Positions 1 through 8,804 of a DNA stretch of 64,000 bases are shown here, piece after piece. Numbering within the stretch: the first letter of the stretch is position 1; each line of letters opens with the position of its first letter. The stretch spans positions 2,108,001 to 2,172,000 of the forward strand of contig NZ_CP110005.1 of assembly GCF_025947225.1 (NCBI RefSeq). The letters run 5' to 3'. A program made the position numbers and the translations under genes. The DNA comes from Flavobacterium sp. N2270 (GTDB lineage Bacteria > Bacteroidota > Bacteroidia > Flavobacteriales > Flavobacteriaceae). The notes beneath the pieces are model-generated. The model was not told where the DNA came from and did not search any database. It was given only the letters and a program-made list of their open reading frames with translations.

Positions 1-756
1 AAGACTTATAAAATAGATTTATTAAGTTCTACTTTACAACCTTTACAAATAGCTACTATTGCAGGTCCAATGGCTCAGATTAATAATAATTTGTTTATAG
101 GTCAATATGTTGCAGGAAAAATTTCAAAATTAAATTTATCTACAAATATTGTAACAGATGTTTTATTAGGATTTAAACCTAATTTCTTTTCAATGAGTGG
201 TAATGAAATATATTTTACATCAAATTATACTAACCAACTTTATAAATTTGATTCTAATACTAATACTACAGAAACAATTTTATCTAATTTAGATTATGTT
301 TCAGGAATCGTTTTTAAAAATAATTTTTTATATGTATGTGAAAGTATGAGTAATTCAATTTCATTTTATAAACAACCCAATTACGACTTTGGTAACCTTC
401 TACAGTTACCATTAAACTCATGGCCAAACGGAAATTTAATAGTGGGCGATTATTTATTCTTTATACAAACAAGTGCTGGAAAAATTTCTAAATTTCAATT
501 AGAATCTACATTATCAAGCAACGTTTTCAATGAAAATATTAATAAAGTTACTGTTTATCCTAACCCTTCTAATGGAATATTTAATCTAAAAAGTAATAAT
601 GAACTAAAAAACGCAAAAGTTTATGATTTAAAAGGTAATTTAATTATTAATTCAAAAATAGAGAATAATAAAATTAATCTTTCAAATTTTTCAAATGGTA
701 GTTATGTACTTGAAATTGACGAACAATTAACTAAAATGACAATTATAAAGAAATAA
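1..756 (+). CDS. T9SS-exported beta-propeller-like protein, 3' part
   Basis: The reading frame is open from the first base of the window, so the true start lies upstream and this is the C-terminal part only. About the first 175 visible residues look like repeated short beta-strand units (patterns such as FVGQY, YKFDSNT), as in SMP-30/NHL-type propellers. The last 75 residues, starting at VYPNPSNG and ending in TIIKK, form a type A T9SS sorting domain, which directs export through the outer membrane and is cleaved by the PorU sortase. I infer a secreted or surface-attached protein. The ligand or enzymatic activity cannot be told. It converges on the thioesterase gene with no spacer. Confidence 0.8.
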   Translation, partial: KTYKIDLLSSTLQPLQIATIAGPMAQINNNLFIGQYVAGKISKLNLSTNIVTDVLLGFKPNFFSMSGNEIYFTSNYTNQLYKFDSNTNTTETILSNLDYVSGIVFKNNFLYVCESMSNSISFYKQPNYDFGNLLQLPLNSWPNGNLIVGDYLFFIQTSAGKISKFQLESTLSSNVFNENINKVTVYPNPSNGIFNLKSNNELKNAKVYDLKGNLIINSKIENNKINLSNFSNGSYVLEIDEQLTKMTIIKK

Positions 757-1146
757 CTATTTATTTAATCGGTTTGATATATACTCTATTTCAGTTTTTC
801 CATGAGGTTTAGGTTTTCCATCTAATCCTAAATTTACCATAATAATATTCTCAATTGTAATTATCGCTTCCCTAGTCATCATGTTTCTAACTTCGCAATT
901 AAGTACAAGTGATGTAGTTCCAAATTTAATAACTTCTAATCCTATTTCAATAATATCACCTTGTTTTGCAGCACTCATAAAGTTTATTTCACTCATAAAT
1001 TTGGTTACTACTTTTGGGTTTTCTAATTGCACAATAGAGTACAAAGCCGCTTCTTCATCTACCCAAGCCAATAATCTACCTCCAAATAAAGTTCCGTTTG
1101 CATTTAAATCCTCAGGCTTAACCCATTTTCTTGTGTGAAATTTCAT
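757..1146 (-). CDS. Acyl-CoA thioesterase, hotdog fold
   Basis: A protein of 129 residues matching the YciA/ACOT hotdog family, which hydrolyses acyl-CoA to free fatty acid and CoA in the cytoplasm. The diagnostic stretch is near residues 15-32 (NANGTLFGGRLLAWVDEE), with the catalytic Asp/Glu pair at its end, and the second family motif KFGTTS is at about 75. It is a single hotdog domain, slightly shorter than the usual 130-160 residues. Its stop codon directly abuts the stop of the convergent upstream gene. It lies downstream of the his operon but 78 bp away and is probably independent of histidine synthesis. The substrate chain length cannot be judged. Confidence 0.85.
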   Translation of the reverse strand: MKFHTRKWVKPEDLNANGTLFGGRLLAWVDEEAALYSIVQLENPKVVTKFMSEINFMSAAKQGDIIEIGLEVIKFGTTSLVLNCEVRNMMTREAIITIENIIMVNLGLDGKPKPHGKTEIEYISNRLNK

Positions 1147-1224
1147 AGTTTTTATTTTTTATTAAAAGTAATAAAAATCAAAATAGAATATTATTTTAAA
1201 CAAATTGTTTTTCTTATAATTAAA

Positions 1225-1824
1225 TTACTTTTCTCTATTCTTTAAGACATTTACCACATCATTCAATTGAAAACCTTTTGCTTGTAATAAAATTAAGTAA
1301 TGAAACAATAAATCGGCGCTTTCAGATAAAAATAAATCGTCGTTATTGTCTTTTGCTTCTATGACTACTTCAACCGCTTCTTCACCCACTTTTTGAGCAA
1401 TTTTATTCATTCCTTTTGCAAATAAACTGGCAACATAACTCTTTTCAGAATCAGCATTTTCTTTTCTATTCTGAATAGTTTTTTCCAATTTGGAAATGAA
1501 CCCAAAACTTTGATTATTAGCTTCTTGCCAACAAGTATCTAAACCTGTATGACAAGTTGGTCCTGCTGGATTTACTTGTACTAAAAGTGTATCGTTATCA
1601 CAATCATTTTTAATAGAAACCAAATTTAAAAAGTTGCCACTCTCCTCGCCTTTTGTCCATAATCTGTTTTTAGAACGACTGAAAAATGTCACTTTATTGG
1701 TTTCTAAAGTTTTATCTAAAGCTTCTTGATTCATGTAACCCAACATTAAAACATTTTTAGTTTCATTGTCTTGAATAATTGCTGGAATTAATCCGTCGTT
1801 ATTTTTTGTAAAATCTATTTTCAT
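1225..1824 (-). CDS. hisIE: Bifunctional phosphoribosyl-AMP cyclohydrolase / phosphoribosyl-ATP pyrophosphatase
   Basis: A protein of 199 residues catalysing histidine steps 2 and 3: PR-ATP to PR-AMP (HisE) and ring opening to ProFAR (HisI). The N-terminal HisI domain (about 1-105) has the metal motif DCDND at 74-78 and the zinc cysteines C91 and C98 in PTCHTGLDTCW. The C-terminal HisE domain (about 110-199) carries the MazG-like helix KVGEEAVEVVIEA. The fusion is normal for Bacteroidota and enterobacteria. It is the last gene of the his operon, 65 bp after hisF. Confidence 0.97.
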   Translation of the reverse strand: MKIDFTKNNDGLIPAIIQDNETKNVLMLGYMNQEALDKTLETNKVTFFSRSKNRLWTKGEESGNFLNLVSIKNDCDNDTLLVQVNPAGPTCHTGLDTCWQEANNQSFGFISKLEKTIQNRKENADSEKSYVASLFAKGMNKIAQKVGEEAVEVVIEAKDNNDDLFLSESADLLFHYLILLQAKGFQLNDVVNVLKNREK

Positions 1825-1889
1825 CTATTTTTATTTAAAGATTGAATGATTTAAAATTGAAAAATTATTTTGATAATTAACTTTTAATC
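1825..1889. repeat. AT-rich intergenic repeat between hisF and hisIE
   Basis: This 65-bp gap holds TTTATTTAAAGATTGAA followed by AT-rich sequence and a partly complementary TTTAATCTTAAAT, so it can fold imperfectly. The same motif begins the hisA-hisH gap. I read it as one copy of a short dispersed intergenic repeat; no gene is present. Confidence 0.45.
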
Positions 1890-2645
1890 TTAAATCCGTA
1901 CTTCTATATTTTGTTCTTTTAAATATTGTTTTAATTCAGGAATTTCAATTTCTTGGAAATGAAAAACACTCGCAGCCAAAGCAGCATCAGCTTTTCCATT
2001 GATAAAAGCATCAACAAAATGTTCTTTAGTTCCTGCTCCGCCTGATGCAATAATTGGAATATTAACTAAAGTTGAAAGTTTAGCTAAAGCTTCATTGGCA
2101 AATCCGTTTTTGGTTCCGTCGTTATTCATAGAAGTGAATAAAATTTCACCTGCTCCTCTTTTTTCCACTTCAATTGCCCAATCAAATAGGTTTAATTCGG
2201 TTGGAACTTTACCTCCTACTAAATGTACTATCCATTCACTATCAATCTCCTTAGCATCAATTGCTACAACTACACATTGACTTCCAAATTCTTGCGCTAA
2301 TTCGTTAATTAAATTAGGATTTTTAACGGCTGAAGAGTTGATAGAAACCTTATCCGCTCCATTTTTTAATAAAATTGAAACATCTTCAACAGAACTAATT
2401 CCTCCGCCAACGGTAAACGGAATATTAATAGCTTTTGCTACATTTCTAACCAAATCGACTAAAGTTTTTCTTCTTTCTTCAGTTGCTGAAATGTCTAGAA
2501 AAACCAATTCATCTGCTCCTTCTTCTGAATATTTTTTAGCCAATTCAACAGGATCACCTGCATCTTTTAAATCCACAAAATTGACACCTTTTACAGTTCT
2601 TCCATTTTTGATGTCTAAACATGGAATTATTCTTTTTGTCAGCAT
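1890..2645 (-). CDS. hisF: Imidazole glycerol phosphate synthase cyclase subunit
   Basis: A protein of 251 residues, the (beta/alpha)8 cyclase subunit that uses ammonia from HisH to turn PRFAR into imidazole glycerol phosphate and AICAR. The catalytic aspartates D11 (IIPCLDIK) and D130 (VVAIDAKE) are present, as are the phosphate-binding loops VGGGIS (79-84) and ASGGAG near 201. The length is the standard for the family. It starts 2 bp after the hisA stop, so the two are translationally close. It works as a heterodimer with HisH, encoded two genes upstream. Confidence 0.98.
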   Translation of the reverse strand: MLTKRIIPCLDIKNGRTVKGVNFVDLKDAGDPVELAKKYSEEGADELVFLDISATEERRKTLVDLVRNVAKAINIPFTVGGGISSVEDVSILLKNGADKVSINSSAVKNPNLINELAQEFGSQCVVVAIDAKEIDSEWIVHLVGGKVPTELNLFDWAIEVEKRGAGEILFTSMNNDGTKNGFANEALAKLSTLVNIPIIASGGAGTKEHFVDAFINGKADAALAASVFHFQEIEIPELKQYLKEQNIEVRI

Positions 2646-2647
2646 TT

Positions 2648-3373
2648 TTATTGGTTTAAAATGAAATTTTCTAATTGTTTTAAGGAAATTCTTCCTTCAT
2701 AAATGGCTTTACCAATGATTGTTCCTTCACAACCTAATTCGGATAATTTGGGTAATTCATCAAAAGTTGAAATTCCACCAGAAGCGATTAGTTTTACATT
2801 TTCGCATAAAGTCAAAATTTCTTGATATAAATCAAAACTTGGTCCTTCAAGCATTCCGTCTTTAGCAATATCTGTACAAATTACATATGAAATTCCATCT
2901 TTTTGATAGTTCTGTATAAACGGAATAACTTCTTCGTTACTTTCTTCTAACCAACCTGAAACCGCTATTTTTCTATTATTGGCATCTGCACCAAGAATTA
3001 TCTTTTCTGTTCCATATTGGTTAATCCATTCTTTGAATAAAGGCGGATTTTTAACAGCAATACTTCCTCCTGTTATTTGATTTGCACCACTTTCAAAAGC
3101 AATTTTTAAATCCTCATCGGTTTTTAAACCGCCACCAAAATCAATTTTTAGTTTGGTTTTAGTCGCAATTTGTTCTAATACTTTATGATTGATGATTCTA
3201 CTTGATTTTGCACCGTCTAAATCTACTAAATGTAAATATTGTATTCCTGCGTCTTCAAAAGATTTGGCAACTTCTAAAGGGTTTTCGTTGTATATTTTTT
3301 TGGTATTATAATCGCCTTTCGACAAGCGAACACATTTTCCGTCTATAATATCTATTGCTGGTATAATTCTCAT
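2648..3373 (-). CDS. hisA: ProFAR isomerase
   Basis: A protein of 241 residues, 1-(5-phosphoribosyl)-5-[(phosphoribosylamino)methylideneamino]imidazole-4-carboxamide isomerase, an Amadori rearrangement in histidine synthesis. It is a TIM barrel with catalytic D8 (IIPAIDII) and D130 (LGADANN), the conserved TD pair at 167-168 ([10 protein letters not shown]), and phosphate loops FGGGLK and ASGGIS. It is paralogous to HisF, as usual. It lies between hisH (65-bp gap with a hairpin) and hisF (2-bp gap). Confidence 0.98.
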   Translation of the reverse strand: MRIIPAIDIIDGKCVRLSKGDYNTKKIYNENPLEVAKSFEDAGIQYLHLVDLDGAKSSRIINHKVLEQIATKTKLKIDFGGGLKTDEDLKIAFESGANQITGGSIAVKNPPLFKEWINQYGTEKIILGADANNRKIAVSGWLEESNEEVIPFIQNYQKDGISYVICTDIAKDGMLEGPSFDLYQEILTLCENVKLIASGGISTFDELPKLSELGCEGTIIGKAIYEGRISLKQLENFILNQ

Positions 3374-3393
3374 TTTTTTTTATTTAAAGATTT

Positions 3394-3431
3394 AAAGATT
3401 GAAGCATTTAAAAATTATTTTTTCAATCTTT
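3394..3431. repeat. Perfect 10-bp inverted repeat in the hisH-hisA gap
   Basis: AAAGATTGAA at 3394-3403 and TTCAATCTTT at 3422-3431 form a perfect 10-bp stem with an 18-nt loop. The element contains the same TTTAAAGATTGAA core as the hisF-hisIE gap. There is no strong U-tract of terminator type, and the downstream genes must be transcribed through it, so I read it as a dispersed repeat or an mRNA stabiliser. Confidence 0.55.
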
Positions 3432-3438
3432 TAATTAT

Positions 3439-4026
3439 TTAATCTTTCAATTCTAGGAAATTCTTCAAAATTTGTTCTCCGAAAGCACCACTTTTTTCTG
3501 GGTGAAATTGTACACCATAGAAATTATTTTTTTGTAAAGCTGAAGCATATTCCATTTCATAATTTGTTGTTGCAATCATTTCTAAACATTTTGGAGCATA
3601 AAAACTATGCACTAAATACATGAATTCATGTTCTTTAATATCTTGAAATAAAGCTGATTTTAAATTATAAATAGTATTCCAACCCATTTGAGGAACTTTT
3701 ACTTTATTTGAAAATTTTAGTATATCTACATCAAAAATTCCTAGACCTTTTGTATCCCCTTCTTCAGAACTTTTGCACATCAATTGCATTCCTAAACAAA
3801 TGCCTAAAATAGGTTGCTTTAACTTTGGAATTAATTTGTCTAAACCAGATTCAGTTAGCTTTTTCATGGCACTACTCGCTTCTCCAACACCAGGAAAAAT
3901 AACTTTATCTGCAGATTGAATAAAAGCAACATCATTTGTCAAAACTCCTTCAAAACCTAATCGATCTAAAGCAAATTGAATGCTTTGGATATTTCCGGCT
4001 CCGTAATCTATAATTGCAATTTTCAT
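3439..4026 (-). CDS. hisH: Imidazole glycerol phosphate synthase glutaminase subunit
   Basis: A protein of 195 residues, a class I glutamine amidotransferase that supplies ammonia to HisF. The catalytic triad is visible: the nucleophile C77 in LGICLGMQ, and H175 and E177 in VQFHPEKSG. The oxyanion strand is PGVGEA at 45-50. The size is standard. Its start codon overlaps the last base of hisB at position 4026, so coupled translation is likely. Confidence 0.98.
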   Translation of the reverse strand: MKIAIIDYGAGNIQSIQFALDRLGFEGVLTNDVAFIQSADKVIFPGVGEASSAMKKLTESGLDKLIPKLKQPILGICLGMQLMCKSSEEGDTKGLGIFDVDILKFSNKVKVPQMGWNTIYNLKSALFQDIKEHEFMYLVHSFYAPKCLEMIATTNYEMEYASALQKNNFYGVQFHPEKSGAFGEQILKNFLELKD

Positions 4027-5165
4027 TATAACATTCCTTTTGTAGATGGTAAAATCAATTTTTCAGTATCGCGTTTTACGGCTACTTTTATGGCTTTTGC
4101 AAATGCTTTAAAAATTGCTTCAATTTTGTGGTGTTCGTTGGTTCCCTCAGCTTTAATGTTTAAATTGGCTTTTGCACCATCGGTAAACGATTTGAAAAAA
4201 TGAAAAAACATTTCGGTTGGCATTTTTCCAATCATTTCTCGTTTGAATTCCGTTTCCCAAACCAACCAATTTCTTCCTCCAAAATCAATAGCAACTTGTG
4301 CTAAACAATCGTCCATTGGTAAACAAAATCCGTAGCGTTCAATTCCTAATTTATTTCCCAATGCTTTTGCAAAAACTTCTCCTAAAGCTATTGCTGTATC
4401 TTCAATGGTGTGGTGTTCATCTACTTCTAAATCTCCTGTAACTTGAATATCTAAATCCATTTGACCGTGACGCGCAATTTGGTCTAACATGTGGTCGAAA
4501 AAAGCAATTCCTGTATCAATTTTGCTTTTTCCCGTTCCGTCTAAATTAACCGTAATTACAATATCTGTTTCATTTGTTTTACGAATAATAGAAGCCGAAC
4601 GCTCTTCTAATTTTAAAAACTCATAAATTGTCTTCCAAGAAGTTGTAGTTAATGCAATTGTAGACGCTAATTCTTCTAAAGAAGATGCAATTTCGCTTTC
4701 ACCAAGGTTATCTTCGTTTTTAATAAAAATAGCTTTAGAACCTAAGTTTTTAGCCAATTCAACATCAGTAATCCTATCGCCTAATACAAATGAATTAGAT
4801 AAATCATAGGCTGGATTATTCAAATATTTGGTCAACATTCCAGTTCTAGGTTTACGAGTTGGCGCATTGTCTTCTGGGAAACTTTTATCGATAAAAATTT
4901 CATTAAATGTAACTCCTTCATTTTCAAACGCTTTTACAATAAAATTTTGCGCTGGCCAAAAAGTATCTTCTGGAAAACTAGTTGTTCCTAAACCATCTTG
5001 ATTGGTTACCATTGCCAATTCGAAATCTAATTCATTATTAATTTTAGCTAAATATTGAAATGCATTTGGATAAAACTCTAATTTAGACAAACAGTCTAAT
5101 TGGTAATTTTTTGGTTCTAAAACAATTGTTCCATCTCTATCTATAAATAATACTTTTTTAGCCAT
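4026..5165 (-). CDS. hisB: Bifunctional histidinol-phosphatase / imidazoleglycerol-phosphate dehydratase
   Basis: A protein of 379 residues catalysing two non-consecutive histidine steps. The N-terminal HAD phosphatase domain (about 1-170) starts with FIDRDGT, giving the nucleophile D9 and acid D11. The C-terminal IGP dehydratase domain (about 190-379) has the two manganese-binding repeats EHHTIEDTA and [12 protein letters not shown]. The fusion is seen in gamma-proteobacteria and Bacteroidota. It follows hisC by 1 bp and overlaps hisH by one base. At about 25 residues longer than the enteric enzyme, it is otherwise intact. Confidence 0.98.
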   Translation of the reverse strand: MAKKVLFIDRDGTIVLEPKNYQLDCLSKLEFYPNAFQYLAKINNELDFELAMVTNQDGLGTTSFPEDTFWPAQNFIVKAFENEGVTFNEIFIDKSFPEDNAPTRKPRTGMLTKYLNNPAYDLSNSFVLGDRITDVELAKNLGSKAIFIKNEDNLGESEIASSLEELASTIALTTTSWKTIYEFLKLEERSASIIRKTNETDIVITVNLDGTGKSKIDTGIAFFDHMLDQIARHGQMDLDIQVTGDLEVDEHHTIEDTAIALGEVFAKALGNKLGIERYGFCLPMDDCLAQVAIDFGGRNWLVWETEFKREMIGKMPTEMFFHFFKSFTDGAKANLNIKAEGTNEHHKIEAIFKAFAKAIKVAVKRDTEKLILPSTKGML

Positions 5166-5166
5166 T

Positions 5167-6198
5167 TTAAAATGATTTTATAGTTTCGATTAAATTTAAG
5201 TTTTCTTCTTTAGTTCCAATAGTAATTCGTAAACAATTCTCGCATAAAGGCTGATTTGATCTGTTTCGTATAACAATTCCGTTCACTAAAAACTGTTGAT
5301 AACGCTTGTCTGCATTGTCTACTTTGATTAAAATAAAATTAGCATCTGTAGGATATATTTTTTCGATGAATGAAAAATTTAATAATTCTTCGATTAATTT
5401 ATCTCTTTCGTTTAAAATTTTCTTAACCTGTGGTTTGAAAGTTCCTTGTAATAATTTTCTAATAGCATTTTCCTGTGAAGAAATATTTATGTTATAAGGA
5501 GGTTTTATCTTATTTAAAACATCTAAAATAGATTTTGATGCATATAAAATACCAACACGCAAACCAGCCATAGCATAAGCTTTAGATAAGGTTTGTGTAA
5601 TAATTAAATTTGGAAAATCGTTTAATTCACTTAACCAGCTTCTATTTTTTGAAAAATCAATATAAGCTTCGTCAATTATTACTAAACCATTAAAATTATT
5701 TAAAATTTTAAGTACTGATTCGTCTGAAAATGAGTTTCCAGTTGGGTTATTTGGAGAACATAAAAAAATAATTTTAGTGTTTTTATCTACTGCATTTAAA
5801 ATAGTATCTACATTAGGTTGAAAATCATTAGTTAATAGAACTTCTCTGTTTTCGATAGCATTTATATTCGCTAAAACATCATACATACCATATGTTGGAG
5901 GTAATGTAATAACATTATCTCTATTAGGCTCGCAAAATGCTCTAAAAACCAAATCTAATACTTCATCGCTTCCATTTCCAAGTAGAATATTTTCAACATA
6001 AACGTCTTTTATAGCAGCAATTTCAGCTTTTAAATCTTTTTGTTGGGGATCAGGATAACGGTTAAAACCGTTTGAATATGGGTTCTCATTAGCATCTAAG
6101 TATATCATTTCTTGTGTGAAATTTTCAAATTCATCTCGTGCAGAAGAATATGGTTTCATTTTCTTTATATTATCTCTTATTAATTTTTCTATATTCAT
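5167..6198 (-). CDS. hisC: Histidinol-phosphate aminotransferase
   Basis: A class I/II PLP aminotransferase converting imidazole-acetol phosphate and glutamate to histidinol phosphate. The PLP lysine lies in [15 protein letters not shown], and the PLP-phosphate motifs LLGNGSDE and SPNNPTGN are present. The frame is open to 6225, but I chose the ATG at 6198. The extra nine residues would come from a repeat element (AACCACATAGACACA) and match no family N-terminus, whereas [11 protein letters not shown] is a typical one. The result is 343 residues, the normal length. It lies 1 bp before hisB and 114 bp after hisD. Confidence 0.95.
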   Translation of the reverse strand: MNIEKLIRDNIKKMKPYSSARDEFENFTQEMIYLDANENPYSNGFNRYPDPQQKDLKAEIAAIKDVYVENILLGNGSDEVLDLVFRAFCEPNRDNVITLPPTYGMYDVLANINAIENREVLLTNDFQPNVDTILNAVDKNTKIIFLCSPNNPTGNSFSDESVLKILNNFNGLVIIDEAYIDFSKNRSWLSELNDFPNLIITQTLSKAYAMAGLRVGILYASKSILDVLNKIKPPYNINISSQENAIRKLLQGTFKPQVKKILNERDKLIEELLNFSFIEKIYPTDANFILIKVDNADKRYQQFLVNGIVIRNRSNQPLCENCLRITIGTKEENLNLIETIKSF

Positions 6199-6211
6199 AT
6201 TTTTTTGTTTT

Positions 6212-6310
6212 AACCACATAGACACAATAGATTTATTATGTTCTTATTAGAAGCTTCGCTTTTGATAGTTTACATAGTAATGTTTTAAATAATCTATGCT
6301 TCTATGTGTT
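6212..6310. repeat. Imperfect inverted repeat in the hisD-hisC gap
   Basis: AACCACATAGACACAATAG at 6212-6230 faces AATCTATGCTTCTATGTGTT at 6291-6310, which reads AACACATAGAAGCATAGATT on the other strand. The two arms are about 20 bp with few mismatches around a 60-nt loop. A third related unit is found in the hisG-hisD gap. ACATAGAxxCATAGA elements look like a dispersed repeat family of this genome. Confidence 0.6.
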
Positions 6311-6312
6311 TA

Positions 6313-7593
6313 TTAATTATTTTTTAATCTCAATGTCACCGCATTTTTATGTGCTTGTAATCCTTCAGCTTCTGCCATTAATTCAATAGGATTTCCAATT
6401 TTTTGGATTCCTTTTTGGGATATTTTTTGGAATGTCATTGCTTTTTGAAAACTGTCTAAATTCACACCACTATAACTTTTTGAATAACCGTTAGTTGGTA
6501 ATGTGTGATTGGTTCCAGATGCGTAATCTCCTGCACTTTCGGGTGTATAATTACCAATAAACACTGAACCTGCATTTTCAATTCCGTTTATAAAATAATC
6601 TTCTTTTTTCGAACAAACAATAAAATGTTCTGGAGCATATTCATTGATTAAATCTAATGCAATTTGTTCATTATCAACATATATTAACTTAGAATTATTA
6701 ATTGCCACTTGAGCGATTTCTTTTCTAGGCAAAACTTCTAATTGCTTGTAAATTTCTTCTTCAACGTCATTTAACATGTTTTTTGAAATCGTTACTAAAA
6801 TAACTTGACTGTCTTTTCCGTGCTCCGCTTGACTCAATAAATCAGACGCAACATAAGAAGGAACAGCAGTTTCATCAGCAAAGACTAACAATTCACTTGG
6901 TCCGGCCGGCATATCAATAGCTACTCCGTTTTGAGAAGCAAATTGTTTTGCGATAGTTACAAACTGATTTCCTGGTCCGAATATTTTATACACTTGGGGA
7001 ATGGTTTCTGTTCCAAACGTCATTCCTGCAATAGCTTGAATTCCACCAACTTTATAAATTTTAGAAATTCCACATAAATTTGCAGTATACAAAATTGCTG
7101 GATTTATATTTCCGTTTTTATCAGGTGGTGTACATAATATAATTTCCTTACAACCAGCAATTGTAGCAGGAATAACTAACATTAAAACGGTTGAGAATAA
7201 AGGTGCAGAACCACCAGGAATATACAAACCTACTTTTTGAATCGGTCTTTTCTCTTGCCAACATGAAACCCCTTCCGTAGTTTCAACTTCAATTTTTGTT
7301 GTTTTTTGAGCAAAGTGAAATTTATAAATGCTATTTTTTGCTAACTCAATTGCTTCTTTTAATTCAACAGAAACTTCCTTCTTAGCTTTTTCAATTTCTT
7401 CATTTGTTACAAGAATATTTTTGATTTCAATTCCGTCAAAAAGATTTGTGTATTTTGAAACAGCAATATCTCCTTTTTGTTGTACTTCTTTAAAAATTTG
7501 TTTTACTGTTTCTTCAACATCAGTAAAAGATTGTGTTGGTCTTTTTAAAATTTCTGACCAATTTTCTGGTTGTGGGTTGTATATTTTGTTCAT
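6313..7593 (-). CDS. hisD: Histidinol dehydrogenase
   Basis: A protein of 426 residues, the zinc- and NAD-dependent enzyme of the last two steps (histidinol to histidine). Family landmarks are GLYIPGGSAPLFSTVLM near 127, GPGNQFVT near 215, the zinc/substrate segment LLSQAEHGKDSQ, and the catalytic pair in NEYAPEHFIV near 325. The length fits the 420-440 residue family. It is the second gene of the operon, separated from hisG by a 100-bp gap that carries a dispersed repeat. Confidence 0.98.
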   Translation of the reverse strand: MNKIYNPQPENWSEILKRPTQSFTDVEETVKQIFKEVQQKGDIAVSKYTNLFDGIEIKNILVTNEEIEKAKKEVSVELKEAIELAKNSIYKFHFAQKTTKIEVETTEGVSCWQEKRPIQKVGLYIPGGSAPLFSTVLMLVIPATIAGCKEIILCTPPDKNGNINPAILYTANLCGISKIYKVGGIQAIAGMTFGTETIPQVYKIFGPGNQFVTIAKQFASQNGVAIDMPAGPSELLVFADETAVPSYVASDLLSQAEHGKDSQVILVTISKNMLNDVEEEIYKQLEVLPRKEIAQVAINNSKLIYVDNEQIALDLINEYAPEHFIVCSKKEDYFINGIENAGSVFIGNYTPESAGDYASGTNHTLPTNGYSKSYSGVNLDSFQKAMTFQKISQKGIQKIGNPIELMAEAEGLQAHKNAVTLRLKNN

Positions 7594-7607
7594 TTTGTTT
7601 TTTGTTT

Positions 7608-7624
7608 AACACATAGAAACATAG
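7608..7624. repeat. Dispersed repeat unit in the hisG-hisD gap
   Basis: AACACATAGAAACATAG at 7608-7624 is the same unit as the arms of the inverted repeat in the hisD-hisC gap, and TCTATATGTT follows about 8 bp later as a weak partner. It lies within a 100-bp untranslated gap inside the operon; nothing else is recognised there. Confidence 0.5.
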
Positions 7625-7693
7625 TTTTATTCTATATGTTTTTTAAGACGTTTCACTTATTTATAGATAGCATAATAAAGTTTAATTATTCAT

Positions 7694-8551
7694 TTACAAA
7701 ACCATTTTTTCTATTGGGCAAACCAAAATTCCTTCGGCTCCAGCTTCTTTCAGTTGATCAATTACATCCCAAAAGGTATCTTCGTCAATTACAGAATGTA
7801 CACTGCTCCAGCCTTCTTCTGCTAAGGGCATAACTGTTGGGCTTTTTAAAACTGGCAAAATGTTACTAATTTCGTCAATTTTATCATTTGGAACATTCAT
7901 TAAAATGTATTTTGATTTTTTTGAACGTAAAACGGATTGAATTCTGAATTGTAATTTTGATAAAAGCGCTTTAGATTCAGAAGATATTTGTGGAGAAACT
8001 GCTAAAACTGCTTCACTTTTTAAGATAACTTCAACTTCTTTTAAACCGTTTTTGAATAAAGTACTTCCGCTAGAAACAATATCAACAATTGCATCAGATA
8101 AACCAATGTTTGGCGCAATCTCAACCGAACCTGAAATTTGGTGAATATCAACGGTCATTCCTTTAGAAGTAAAGAAATCTATAACTGTTTTAGGATAAGA
8201 CGTTGCAACACGTAATCCATTTAAATCATTTAAAGATTTGTAATCAAACGCTTTAGGAACAGCGACAGAAACTTTACATTTTGAAAAACCTAATTTTTCA
8301 GCAACTTGGATTCCTTGGCCTTTTTCTACCAATAGATTATCGCCCATAATAGCAATATCTACAACTCCATCAATTAGATATTGAGGAATATCTGAATTTC
8401 TAAGAAAATAAACTTCTAAAGGAAAGTTTGAAGCGGTTACTTTTAACTGGTCGTTTCCGTTATAAACAGAAATACCTGAATCTTTTAAGAGTTGAAGACT
8501 TTCTTCGTAAAGTCGTCCTGATTTTTGAATTGCAATTTTTAAGATACTCAT
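7694..8551 (-). CDS. hisG: ATP phosphoribosyltransferase, long form
   Basis: A protein of 285 residues catalysing the committed step, ATP plus PRPP to PR-ATP. It is the long (HisGL) form. Two catalytic lobes (about 1-205) include the PRPP loop IVDIVSSGSTLFKNGL, and the C-terminal ACT-like domain (about 210-285) normally binds histidine for feedback inhibition. No HisZ is therefore needed, and none is seen. It is the first structural gene of the operon, downstream of the leader peptide and terminator. Confidence 0.98.
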   Translation of the reverse strand: MSILKIAIQKSGRLYEESLQLLKDSGISVYNGNDQLKVTASNFPLEVYFLRNSDIPQYLIDGVVDIAIMGDNLLVEKGQGIQVAEKLGFSKCKVSVAVPKAFDYKSLNDLNGLRVATSYPKTVIDFFTSKGMTVDIHQISGSVEIAPNIGLSDAIVDIVSSGSTLFKNGLKEVEVILKSEAVLAVSPQISSESKALLSKLQFRIQSVLRSKKSKYILMNVPNDKIDEISNILPVLKSPTVMPLAEEGWSSVHSVIDEDTFWDVIDQLKEAGAEGILVCPIEKMVL

Positions 8552-8600
8552 TTTGTTTTGAAAATTATTGAGTATACCTAATAGCTAATTTCTAAGAAAG

Positions 8601-8632
8601 AAAAAACCCGTTTGATATACTCAAACGGGTTT
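8601..8632 (-). terminator. his operon attenuator terminator
   Basis: On the minus strand an 11-bp perfect stem (AACCCGTTTGA at 8605-8615 with TCAAACGGGTT at 8621-8631, 5-nt loop) is followed by a run of U residues (complement of 8601-8606). It sits between the His-rich leader peptide and hisG, so it is a regulated intrinsic terminator rather than an operon end. Confidence 0.88.
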
Positions 8633-8662
8633 ATAATTATTTTGGTTTATTACACAAAAACA

Positions 8663-8722
8663 TCATTGCCTAGCTTGAGCTTGGTTTAAATGATGATGAT
8701 GATGTAATTGATTTGTAAACAT
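8663..8722 (-). CDS. hisL: his operon leader peptide (attenuation)
   Basis: A 19-codon ORF starting with ATG at 8722-8720 and ending with TGA at 8665-8663. Codons 7-11 are five consecutive CAT histidine codons. It lies between a clear TAnnTTTG promoter and the terminator hairpin before hisG. By analogy with enterobacterial HisL, ribosome stalling on the His codons when charged tRNA-His is scarce would prevent terminator formation. What I see directly is the ORF, the His run and the hairpin; the mechanism is inferred. The symbol is given by function, since the sequence beyond the His run is not recognisably homologous. Confidence 0.85.
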   Translation of the reverse strand: MFTNQLHHHHHLNQAQARQ

Positions 8723-8747
8723 TTTTATTTGTGTTTTAATAACAGTG

Positions 8748-8780
8748 CAAATATAAAGACATAAAAATTGAATAAACAAA
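8748..8780 (-). promoter_or_regulatory. his operon promoter
   Basis: On the minus strand TATATTTG (8755-8748) matches the Bacteroidota -7 consensus TAnnTTTG, and TTTG at 8780-8777 is a -33 element 21 nt upstream. The leader peptide begins about 25 nt downstream of the -7 box. Confidence 0.75.
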
Positions 8781-8804
8781 TTATTTTTAAATTTTATGTT
8801 TTGT

